Assembly: GCF_051020955.1 (NCBI RefSeq)
Contig: NW_027476680.1
Coordinates: 94,332 to 158,331, forward strand
Origin: Megalopta genalis
Taxonomy: Eukaryota > Arthropoda > Insecta > Hymenoptera > Halictidae
Direction of reading: 5' to 3'
DNA: 64,000 nucleotides
Under the pieces are notes generated by a model that did not search any database, was not told the DNA's origin, and saw nothing but the letters and a program-made list of their open reading frames with translations. Of the stretch, positions 1 to 10,890 are shown one piece after another. Position 1 is the first letter of the stretch; every line of letters starts with the position of its first letter. The translations under genes and the position numbers were made by a program.

Positions 1-756
1 GCATGGATTTGAAGCTAACTCGTTTGTTTCTCCTGCATTTGAAGCTATATCACTTATATCGCATGTATCTGATGCTAAATCACTTGTTTCGCATGGATTT
101 GGAGCTAAGCCTTCTAATTCGCATTGATTTGAATCTAGATCATGTGTATCGCATGGATATGAAGCTAACTCGTTTGATTCGTCTGAATCTGATGCTATAT
201 CTCTTATATCGCAAGTGTCTGAAGCTAAATCATTTGTGTCTCATGGATTTGAAGCTAAAGCTTCTACATAGCATTGATTTGAAGATTAATCATGTGTTTC
301 GCATGGATTTGAAGCTAAACCTTCTACATCGCATTGATTTAAAGCTAAATCATGTGTTTCGCTTGGATATGACGCTAACTCGTTTGTTTCGTCTGCATTT
401 GAAGCTATATCTCTTATATCGCAAGTATCTGAAGCTAAATCATTTGTATAGCATGGATATGAAGCTAATCCTTCTACATCGCATTGATTTGCAGCTAAAT
501 CATGTGTTTGGCTTGGATATGAAGCTAACTCGTTTGTTTCGTCTGAATTGGAAGCTATATCTCTTATATCGCAAGTATCTGAAGCTAAATCATTTGTATC
601 TCATGGATTTGAAGCTAAAGCTTCTACATAGCATTGATTTGAAGATTAATCATGTGTTTTTGCGTGGATTTGAAGCTAACTCGTTTGTTTCTCCTGCATT
701 TGAAGCTATATCACTTATATCGCATGTATCTGATGCTAAATCATTTGTATCGCATT

Positions 757-911
757 GATTTGAAGCTAATCCTTCTGCTTTGAATTAGATTTGAAGCTAA
801 TCCTTCTGCTTCGAATTAGATTTCAAGCTAATCCTTCTGCTTCGAATTAGATTTGAAGCTCATCCTTCAGCTTCGAATTAGATTTGAAGCTAATCCTTCT
901 GCTTCGAATTA
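757..911. repeat. Five tandem 31-bp units (cassette copy 1)
   Basis: Five consecutive units begin at 757, 788, 819, 850 and 881. Each is 31 bp rather than 30, because an extra A gives GAATTAGATTTG where the usual D/E junction is GAATTGATTTG. Each unit therefore shifts the reading frame by one, so no single frame can run through the cassette on either strand. This copy has small differences, including TTTCAAGC in unit 3 and CATCCTTCAGC in unit 4. Confidence 0.9.
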
Positions 912-3852
912 GATTTGAAGCTAAATCATGTGTTTCGCATGGATATGAAGCTAATTTGTTTGTTTCGACTGCATTTGAAGCAATATATCTTATATCGCAA
1001 GTATCTGAAGCTATATAATTTGTGTCGCATGGATTAGAAGCTAAACCTTCTATATCGCATTTATTTCAAGCTAATACATGTGTTTCGCGTGGATTTGAAG
1101 CTAAACCTTCTAGATCGTATTGATATGAAGCTAAATCATGTGAATCGCTTGGATTTGGATCTAACTCGTTTATTCAGTCTGCATTTGAAGCAATATCACT
1201 TATATCGCAACTATCTGATGTTAAATCATTTGTTTCGCATGGATTTGATGCTAAACTTTCTAGATCGCATTGATGTGAAGCTAAATCATGTGCTCCGCAT
1301 GGATTTGAAGCTAACTCGTTTGTTTCGTCTGCATTTGAAGCTATATCACTTATATCGCAACTATCTGATGTTAAATCATTTGTTTCGCATGGATTTGAAG
1401 CTAAACTTTCTACATCGCATTGATGTGAAGCTAAATCATGTGCTCCGCATGGATTTGAAGCTAGCTCGTTTGTTTCGTCTGCATTTGAAGCTATATCACT
1501 TATATCCCAAGTGTTTGAAGCTAAATCATTTGTTTCGCATGGATTTGAAGCTAAAGTTTCTACATAGCATTGATTTGAAGCTTAATCACGTGTTTTGTAT
1601 GGATTTGTAGCCAACTCGTTTGTTTCCTCTGCATTTGAAACTATATCATTTATATCGCAAGTTTTCGAAGCTAAATCAATTGTGTCGCATGGATTTGAAG
1701 CTAAACCTTCTACATCGCATTGATTTGAAGCTGGATCATGTGTTTCGCTTGGATATGAAGCTAACTCGTTGTTTCGTCCGCATTTGAAGCTATATCACTT
1801 ATATCGCAAGTATCTGAAGCTTATTCATTTGTGTCGCATAGATTTGAAGCTAAACCTTCTACATACCATTGATTTGATGCTAAATCATGTGCTCCCCATG
1901 GATTTGAAGCTAACTCGTTGGTTTCGTCTGCATTTGAAGCTATATCTCTTATATCGCAAGTATCTGAAGCTATATCATTTGTGTCGCATGGATTTGAAGC
2001 TATACCTTCTATGTGACATTGATTTGAAGCTAAATCATTTGTTTCGCATGGATTTGAAGCTAAATCTTCTACATCGCATTGATTTGCAGCTAAATCATGT
2101 GTTTCGAATGGAGTTGAAGCTATCTCGTTTGTTTCGTCTGCATTTGAAGCTGTATCACTTATATCCCAAGTGTTTGAAGCTAAATCATTTGTTTCGCATT
2201 GATTTGAAGCTAAGGCTTCTACATCGCATTGATTTGAAGCTAAATCATGTGCTTCGCATGGATTTGAAGCTATCTCTTTTGTTTCGTCTGCATTTGAAGC
2301 TATATCTCATATATCGCAAGTATCTGAAGCTATATCATTTGTGTCGCATGGATTTGAAGCTAAACCTTCTATATCGCATTGATTTGAAGCTAAATCATGT
2401 GTTTCGCGTGGATTTGAAGCTAAACCTTCTACATCGCATTGATTTGAAGCTAAATCATGTGTTTCGCTTGGATTTGAAGCAATCTCGTTTGTTTCGTCTG
2501 CATTAGGAGCTGAATCACTTATATCGCAACCATCTGATGTTAAATCATTTGTTTCGAATGGATTTGAAGCTAAATCTTCAACACTGCAAAGATTTGCAGC
2601 TAAATCATGTGTTTCGCATTGATTTAAAGCTAATTCGTTTGTTTCTCCTGCATTTGAAGCTATCTCACTTATATCGCAACTATCTGATGTTAAATCATTT
2701 GTTTCGCATAGATTTGAATCTAATCCTTCTACTTCGAAATGATATGAAGCTAAATCATGTGCTTCGCATGGATTTGAAGCTAACTCGTTTTTTTTCGTCT
2801 GCATTTGAAGCTATATCTCTTATATCGCAAGTATCTGAAGCTATATCATTTGTGTCGCATGGATTTGAAGCTAAACTTTCTATATCGCATTGATTTGAAG
2901 CTAAATCATGTCTTTCGCTTGGATATGAAGCTAACTCGTTTGTTTCGTCTGAATTGGAAGCTATATCTCTTATATCGCAAGTATCTGAAGCTAAATCATT
3001 TGTATCTCATGGATTTGAAGCTAAAGCTTCTACATAGCATTGATTTGAAGATTTATCATGTGTTTTTGCGTGGATTTGAAGCTAACTCGTTTGTTTCTCC
3101 TGCATTTGAAGCTATACCACTTAGATTGCATGTATCTGATGCTAAATCATGTGTTTCGCTTGGATTTGAAGTTATCTCGTTTGTTTCGTCTGCATTTGAA
3201 GCTATATAACTTATATCGCAACTATCTGATGTTAAATCATATGTTTCGCATGGATTTGAAGCTAATCCTTCTGCTTCGAATTGATTTGAAGCTAAGTCAT
3301 GTGTTTCGCATGGATTTGAAACTAACTCGTTTGTTTGGTCTGCATTTGAAGCTATATCACTTATATCGCAAGTATCTGAAGCTATATCGTTTGTGTCGCA
3401 TGGATTTGAAGCTAAACTTTCTATATCGCATTGATTTGAAGCTAAATCATGTGTTTCGCTTGATTTGAAGCTAACTCGTTTGTTTCGTCTGCATTTGAAG
3501 CTATATCTCTTATATCGCAAGTATCTGAAGCTAAATCATTTGTATAGCATGGATATGAAGCTAATCCTTCTACATCGCATTGATTTGCAGCTAAATCATG
3601 TGTTTGGCTTGGATATGAAGCTAACTCGTTTGTTTCGTCTGAATTGGAAGCTATATCTCTTATATCGCAAGTATCTGAAGCTAAATCATTTGTATCTCAT
3701 GGATTTGAAGCTAAAGCTTCTACATAGCATTGATTTGAAGATTAATCATGTGTTTTTGCGTGGATTTGAAGCTAACTCGTTTGTTTCTCCTGCATTTGAA
3801 GCTATATCACTTATATCGCATGTATCTGATGCTAAAACATTTGCATCGCATT

Positions 3853-4007
3853 GATTTGAAGCTAATCCTTCTGCTTTGGATTGGATTTGAAGCTAATCCT
3901 TCTGCTTCGAATTAGATTTGAAGCTAATCCTTCTGCTTCGAATTAGATTTGAAGCTAATCCTTCTGCTTCGAATTAGATTTGAAGCTAATCCTTCTGCTT
4001 CGAATTA
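3853..4007. repeat. Five tandem 31-bp units (cassette copy 2)
   Basis: Units begin at 3,853, 3,884, 3,915, 3,946 and 3,977. The first unit ends TTTGGATTG and the rest end TTCGAATTA. The length is exactly five units, 155 bp, as in the other four cassettes, so the run was amplified once and then copied as part of the larger HOR. Confidence 0.9.
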
Positions 4008-4936
4008 GATTTGAAGCTAAATCATGTGTTTCGCATGGATATGAAGCTAATTTGTTTGTTTCGACTGCATTTGAAGCAATATATCTTATATCGCAAGTAT
4101 CTGAAGCTATATAATTTGTGTCGCATGGATTAGAAGCTAAACCTTCTATATCGCATTTATTTCAAGCTAATACATGTGTTTCGCGTGGATTTGAAGCTAA
4201 ACCTTCTAGATCGTATTGATATGAAGCTAAATCATGTGAATCGCTTGGATTTGGATCTAGCTCGTTTATTCAGTCTGCATTTGAAGCAATATCACTTATA
4301 TCGCAACTATCTGATGTTAAATCATTTGTTTCGCATGGATTTGAAGCTAAACTTTCTAGATCGCATTGATGTGAAGCTAAATCATGTGCTCCGCATGGAT
4401 TTGAAGCTAACTCGTTTGTTTCGTCTGCATTTGAAGCTATATCACTTATATCGCAACTATCTGATGTTAAATCATTTGTTTCGCATGGATTTGAAGCTAA
4501 ACTTTCTACATCGCATTGATGTGAAGCTAAATCATGTGCTCCGCATGGATTTGAAGCTAGCTCGTTTGTTTCGTCTGCATTTGAAGCTATATCACTTATA
4601 TCGCAACTATCTGATGTTATATCATTTGTGTCGCATGGATTTGAAGCTAAACCTTCTATATCGCATTGATTTGAAGATAAATCATGTGTTTCGCGTGGAT
4701 TTGAAGCTAAACCTTCTATATCGCATTTATTTGAATATAAATCATGTGTTTCGCTTGGATTTGCAGCTAACTCGTTTGTTTCGTCTGCATTTGAAGCTAT
4801 ATCTCTTATATCGCAAGTATCTGAAGCTAAATCATTTGTATCGCTTGATTTGAAGCTAACTCGTTTGTTTCTCCTGCATTTGAAGCTATATCACTTATAT
4901 CGCATGTATCTGATGCTAAATCATTTGTATCGCATT

Positions 4937-5091
4937 GATTTGAAGCTAATCCTTCTGCTTTGAATTAGATTTGAAGCTAATCCTTCTGCTTCGAATTAGA
5001 TTTGAAGCTAATCCTTCTGCTTCGAATTAGATTTGAAGCTAATCCTTCTGCTTCGAATTAGATTTGAAGCTAATCCTTCTGCTTCGAATTA
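4937..5091. repeat. Five tandem 31-bp units (cassette copy 3)
   Basis: Units begin at 4,937, 4,968, 4,999, 5,030 and 5,061. The first has TTTGAATTA and the others TTCGAATTA. This is the cleanest copy: the last four units look identical by eye. Confidence 0.9.
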
Positions 5092-5353
5092 GATTTGAAG
5101 CTAAATCATGTGTTTCGCATGGATATGAAGCTAATTTGTTTGTTTCGACTGCATTTGAAGCAATTTACCTTATATCGCAAGTATCTGAAGCTATATAATT
5201 TGTGTCGCATGGATTAGAAGCTAAACCTTCTATATCGCATTTATTTCAAGCTAATACATGTGCTTCGCGTGGATTTGAAGCTAAACCTTCTAGATCGTAT
5301 TGATATGAAGATAAATCATGTGAATCGCTTGGATTTGGATCTAACTCGTTTAT

Positions 5354-5989
5354 TCAGTCTGCATTTGAAGCTATATCACTTATATCGCAACTATCTGATG
5401 TTAAATCATTTGTTTCGCATGGATTTGAAGCTAAACTTTCTAGATCGCATTGATATGAAGCTAAATCATGTGCTCCGCATGGATTTGAAGCTAACTCGTT
5501 TGTTTCGTCTGCATTTGAAGCTATATCACTTATATCGCAACTATCTGATGTTAAATCATTTGTTTCGCATGGATTTGAAGCTAAACTTTCTACATCGCAT
5601 TGATGTGAAGCTAAATCATGTGCTCCGCATGGATTTGAAGCTAGCTCGTTTGTTTCGTCTGCATTTGAAGCTATATCACTTATATCGCAACTATCTGATG
5701 TTATATCATTTGTGTCGCATGGATTTGAAGCTACACCTTCTATATCGCATTGATTTGAAGATAAATCATGTGTTTCGCGTGGATTTGAAGCTAAACCTTC
5801 TATATCGCATTTATTTGAATATAAATCATGTGTTTCGCTTGGATTTGAAGCTAACTCGTTTGTTTCGTCTGCATTTGAAGCTATATCTCTTATATCGCAA
5901 GTATCTGAAGCTAAATCATTTGTATCGCTTGATTTGAAGCTAACTCGTTTGTTTCGTCTGCATTTGAAGCTATATCTCTTATATCGCAA
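5354..5989 (-). other. Example of the - strand acidic Cys-containing frame
   Basis: This is one of the longer - strand stretches that happens to have a start codon (211 codons). It reads as decapeptides such as ETNDLTSDSC, DISDIASNAD and ETHDLASNQC, with LASN almost invariant, Asp/Glu-rich and one Cys per 10-20 residues, which makes a 50-residue period. The ATG arises only because a 1-bp loss near 5,930 moves another frame into phase. Elsewhere the same reading has almost no Met, and it is stopped by TAA wherever the + strand has AGCTTA or TTTTAAG. It could be the fossil of a secreted or structural repeat protein, or a chance product of the monomer. I favour chance or fossil over an active gene. 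Confidence 0.2.
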
Positions 5990-6321
5990 GTATCTGAAGC
6001 TAAATCATTTGTATAGCATGGATATGAAGCTAATCCTTATACATCGCATTGATTTGCAGCTAAATCATGTGTTTGGCTTGGATATGAAGCTAACTCGTTT
6101 GTTTCGTCTGAATTGGAAGCTATATCTCTTATATCGCAAGTATCTGAAGCTAAATCATTTGTATCTCATGGATTTGAAGCTAAAGCTTCTACATAGCATT
6201 GATTTGAAGATTAATCATGTGTTTTTGCGTGGATTTGAAGCTAACTCGTTTGTTTCTCCTGCATTTGAAGCTATATCACTTATATCGCATGTATCTGATG
6301 CTAAATCATTTGTATCGCATT

Positions 6322-6476
6322 GATTTGAAGCAAATCCTTCTGCTTTGAATTAGATTTGAAGCTAATCCTTCTGCTTCGAATTAGATTTGAAGCTAATCCT
6401 TCTGCTTCGAATTAGATTTGAAGCTAATCCTTCTGCATCGAATTAGATTTGAAGCTAATCCTTCTGCTTCGAATTA
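6322..6476. repeat. Five tandem 31-bp units (cassette copy 4)
   Basis: Units begin at 6,322, 6,353, 6,384, 6,415 and 6,446. The first unit has AAGCAAATCC in place of AAGCTAATCC, and the fourth has CTGCATCGAA in place of CTGCTTCGAA. Otherwise it matches cassette copy 3. Confidence 0.9.
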
Positions 6477-7617
6477 GATTTGAAGCTAAATCATGTGTTT
6501 CGCATGGATATGAAGCTAATTTGTTTGTTTCGACTGCATTTGAAGCAATTTATCTTATATCGCAAGTATCTGAAGCTATATAATTTGTGTCGCATGGATT
6601 AGAAGCTAAACCTTCTATATCGCATTTATTTCAAGCTAATACATGTGTTTCGCGTGGATTTGAAGCTAAACCTTCTAGATGGTATTGATATGAAGCTAAA
6701 TCATGTGAATCGCTTGGATTTGGATCTAACTCGTTTATTCAGTCTGCATTTGAAGCTATATCACTTATATCGCAACTATCTGATGTTAAATCATTTGTTT
6801 CGCATGGATTTGAAGCTAAACTTTCTAGATCGCATTGATGTGAAGCTAAATCATGTGCTCCGCATGGATTTGAAGCTAACTCGTTTGTTTCGTCTGCATT
6901 TGAAGCTATATCACTTATATCGCAACTATCTGATGTTAAATCATTTGTTTCGCATGGATTTGAAGCTAAACTTTCTACATCGCATTGATGTGAAGCTAAA
7001 TCATGTGCTCCGCATGGATTTGAAGCTAGCTCGTTTGTTTCGTCTGCATTTGAAGCTATATCACTTATATCGCAACTATCTGATGTTATATCATTTGTGT
7101 CGCATGGATTTGAAGCTACACCTTCTATATCGCATTGATTTGAAGATAAATCATGTGTTTCGCGTGGATTTGAAGCTAAACCTTCTATATCGCATTTATT
7201 TGAATATAAATCATGTGTTTCGCTTGGATTTGAAGCTAACTCGTTTGTTTCGTCTGCATTTGAAGCTATATCTCTTATATCGCAAGTATCTGAAGCTAAA
7301 TCATTTGTATAGCTTGGATATGAAGCTAATCCTTATACATCGCATTGATTTGCAGCTAAATCATGTGTTTGGCTTGGATATGAAGCTAACTCGTTTGTTT
7401 CGTCTGAATTGGAAGCTATATCTCTTATATCGCAAGTATCTGAAGCTAAATCATTTGTATCTCATGGATTTGAAGCTAAAGCTTCTACATAGCATTGATT
7501 TGAAGATTAATCATGTGTTTTTGCGTGGATTTGAAGCTAACTCGTTTGTTTCTCCTGCATTTGAAGCTATATCACTTATATCGCATGTATCTGATGCTAA
7601 ATCATTTGTATCGCATT

Positions 7618-7772
7618 GATTTGAAGCTAATTCTTCTGCTTTGAATTAGATTTGAAGCTAATCCTTCTGCTTCGAATTAGATTTGAAGCTAATCCTTCTG
7701 CTTCGAATTAGATTTGAAGCTAATCCTTCTGCTTCGAATTAGATTTGAAGCTAATCCTTCTGCTTCGAATTA
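7618..7772. repeat. Five tandem 31-bp units (cassette copy 5)
   Basis: Units begin at 7,618, 7,649, 7,680, 7,711 and 7,742. The first carries AATTCTTCTGC instead of AATCCTTCTGC. This is the last cassette in the window. The downstream 1,622-bp repeats start soon after it and lack it. Confidence 0.9.
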
Positions 7773-7798
7773 GATTTGAAGCTAAATCATGTGTTTCG

Positions 7799-9420
7799 CA
7801 TGGATATGAAGCTAATTCGTTTGTTTCGACTGCATATGAAGCAATATATCTTATATCGCAAGTATCTGAAGCTATATAATTTGTGTCGCATGGATTAGAA
7901 GCTAAACCTTCTATATCGCATTTATTTCAAGCTAAATCATGTGTTTCGCGTGGATTTGAAGCTAAACCTTCTAGATCGTATTGATATGAAGCTAAATCAT
8001 GTGAATCGCTTGGATTTGGATCTAACTCGTTTATTCAGTCTGCATTTGAAGCTATATCACTTATATCCCAAGTGTTTGAAGCTAAATCATTTGTTTCGCA
8101 TTGATTTGAAGCTAAACCTTCTACATCGCATTGATTTAAAGTTAAATTATGTGTATCGCTTGGATATGAAGCTAACTCGTTTGATTCGTCTGCATTGGAA
8201 GCTATTACACTTATATCGCATGTATCTGATGCTAAATCAATTGTGTCGCATGGATTTGAAGCTAAACCTTCTATATCGCATTGATTTGAAGCTAAATCAT
8301 GTGTTACGCGTGGATTTGAAGCTAATCCTTCTACATCGAATTGATTTGAAGATAAATCATGTGTTTCGCTTGGATTTGAATCTAACTCGTTTGTTTCGTC
8401 TGCATTTGAAGCTATATCACTTATATCCCAAGTGTTTGAAGCTAAATCATTTGTTTCGCATGGATTTGAAGCTAAAGTTTCTACATAGCATTGATTTGAA
8501 GCTTAATCACGTGTTTTGTATGGATTTGTAGCTAACTCGTTTGTTTCCTCTGCATTTGAAACTATATCATTTATATCGCAAGTTTTTGAAGCTAAATCAA
8601 TTGTGTCGCATGGATTTGAAGCTAAACCTTCTACATCGCATTGATTTGAAGCTGGATCATGTGTTTCGCTTGGATTTGAAGCTATCTCGTTTGATTCCCC
8701 TGCATTTGAATCTATATCACTTATATCGCAACTATCTGAAGCTAAATCATTTGTGTCTGATGGATTTGAAGCTAATCCTTCTACTTCGAATTGATTTGAA
8801 GCTAAATCATGTGCTTCGCATTGATATGAAGCTAACTAGTTTGTTTCGTCTGCATTTGAAGCTATATCTCTTATATCGCAAGTATCTGAAGCTATATCAT
8901 TTGTGTCGCATGGATTTGAAGCTAAACCTTCCATATCGCATTGATGTGAAGCTAAATCATGTGTTTCCCGTGGATTTGAAGCTAACTCGATTGTTTACCT
9001 CCTGCATTTGAAGCTATATCACTTAGATCGCATTTATCTGATGCTAAATCATTTGTTTCGCATGGATTTGAAGCTAAACCTTCTATATCGCATTGATTTG
9101 AATATAAATCAAGTGTTTCGCGTGGATTTGAAGCTAAACCTTCGACATCGCATTGATTTGAAGCTACATCATGTTTTTTGCATGGATTTGAATCTAACTC
9201 GTTTGTTTCTTCTGCATTTGAATCTATATCACTTATATCACAAGTATCTGAAGCTTATTCATTTGTGTGGCATGGATTTGAAGCAAAACCTTCAACATCG
9301 CATTGATTTGCAGCTAAATCATGTGTTTCGCATGGATTTGAAGCTAACTCGATTGTTTGGTATGCATTTGAAGCTATATCACTTATATCCCAAGCGTTTG
9401 AAGCTAAATCATTTGTTTCG
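7799..9420. repeat. 1,622-bp HOR unit, copy 1
   Basis: The segment starting CATGGATATG at 7,799 recurs at 9,421, an offset of 1,622 bp. Within it is a frameshifted A/B junction, GATTGTTTACCTCCTGC (about 8,988-9,005). That junction is two bases longer than the usual GTTTGTTTCTCCTGC and recurs in many later HORs. The unit also holds an E monomer with AAGCTTAATC (about 8,500), which puts a TAA stop in the main - strand frame. Confidence 0.85.
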
Positions 9421-10890
9421 CATGGATATGAAGCTAATTCGTTTGTTTCGACTGCATATGAAGCAATATATCTTATATCGCAAGTATCTGAAGCTATATA
9501 ATTTGTGTCGCATGGATTAGAAGCTAAACCTTCTATATCGCATTTATTTCAAGCTAAATCATGTGTTTCGCGTGGATTTGAAGCTAAACCTTCTAGATCG
9601 TATTGATATGAAGCTAAATCATGTGAATCGCTTGGATTTGGATCTAACTCGTTTATTCAGTCTGCATTTGAAGCTATATCACTTATATCCCAAGTGTTTG
9701 AAGCTAAATCATTTGTTTCGCATTGATTTGAAGCTAAACCTTCTACATCGCATTGATTTAAAGTTAAATTATGTGTATCGCTTGGATATGAAGCTAACTC
9801 GTTTGATTCGTCTGCATTGGAAGCTATTACACTTATATCGCATGTATCTGATGCTAAATCAATTGTGTCGCATGGATTTGAAGCTAAACCTTCTATATCG
9901 CATTGATTTGAAGCTAAATCGTGTGTTACGCGTGGATTTGAAGCTAATCCTTCTACATCGAATTGATTTGAAGATAAATCATGTGTTTCGCTTGGATTTG
10001 AATCTAACTCGTTTGTTTCGTCTGCATTTGAAGCTATATCACTTATATCCCAAGTGTTTGAAGCTAAATCATTTGTTTCGCATGGATTTGAAGCTAAAGT
10101 TTCTACATAGCATTGATTTGAAGCTTAATCACGTGTTTTGTATGGATTTGTAGCTAACTCGTTTGTTTCCTCTGCATTTGAAACTATATCATTTATATCG
10201 CAAGTTTTTGAAGCTAAATCAATTGTGTCGCATGGATTTGAAGCTAAACCTTCTACATCGCATTGATTTGAAGCTGGATCATGTGTTTCGCTTGGATTTG
10301 AAGCTATCTCGTTTGATTCCCCTGCATTTGAATCTATATCACTTATATCGCAACTATCTGAAGCTAAATCATTTGTGTCTCATGGATTTGAAGCCAATCC
10401 TTCTACTTCGAATTGATTTGAAGCTAAATCATGTGCTTCGCATTGATATGAAGCTAACTAGTTTGTTTCGTCTGCATTTGCAGCTATATCTCTTATATCG
10501 CAAGTATCTGAAGCTATATCATTTGTGTCGCATGGATTTGAAGCTAAACCTTCTATATCGCATTGATTTGAATATAAATCAAGTGTTTCGCGTAGATTTG
10601 AAGCTAAACCTTCGACATCGCATTGATTTGAAGCTACATCATGTTTTTTGCATGGATTTGAATCTAACTCGTTTGTTTCTTCTGCATTTGAATCTATATC
10701 ACTTATATCACAAGTATCTGAAGCTTATTCATTTGTGTGGCATGGATTTGAAGCAAAACCTTCAACATCGCATTGATTTGCAGCTAAATCATGTGTTTCG
10801 CATGGATTTGAAGCTAACTCGATTGTTTGGTATGCATTTGAAGCTATATCACTTATATCCCAAGCGTTTGAAGCTAAATCATTTGTTTCG
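9421..10890. repeat. 1,622-bp HOR unit, copy 2 with 152-bp deletion
   Basis: This segment matches the preceding one at an offset of 1,622 until about 10,530. From there the offset becomes 1,470, which corresponds to loss of 152 bp: one 150-bp pentamer together with the 2-bp frameshift at the GATTGTTTACC junction. The change is what unequal exchange between pentamers would produce. A few substitutions separate the copies, for example CGTAGATTTG near 10,591 against CGTGGATTTG near 9,121. Confidence 0.85.

Larger units (their letters stand above)
1..7798. repeat. HOR domain I, 1.1-3.1 kb units marked by a 31-bp cassette
   Basis: This domain contains five HOR units of the same family. Their 31-bp cassettes begin at 757, 3,853, 4,937, 6,322 and 7,618, so the spacings are 3,096, 1,084, 1,385 and 1,296 bp. 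After each cassette the same series of pentamers follows, including D and E variants with TAGATCG and CATGTGAATCGC. The units differ by gain or loss of whole monomers and by a few 1-bp changes, for example the missing G in CGCTTGATTTG near 4,850 and 5,930. The extra T in GTGTTTTTGCG (about 660, 3,757, 6,222 and 7,520) is shared by several units, so it predates their amplification. No continuous reading frame survives through a unit. Confidence 0.85.

Noticed and set aside
5354..5989. Pentapeptide-repeat protein on the - strand
   Set aside because: NDLAS alternating with NPCET resembles a five-residue rhythm, but the small residue expected two places before the central Leu is usually Asn, His or Glu, every second pentad has Cys or Asp at the centre, and the frame is repeatedly stopped.
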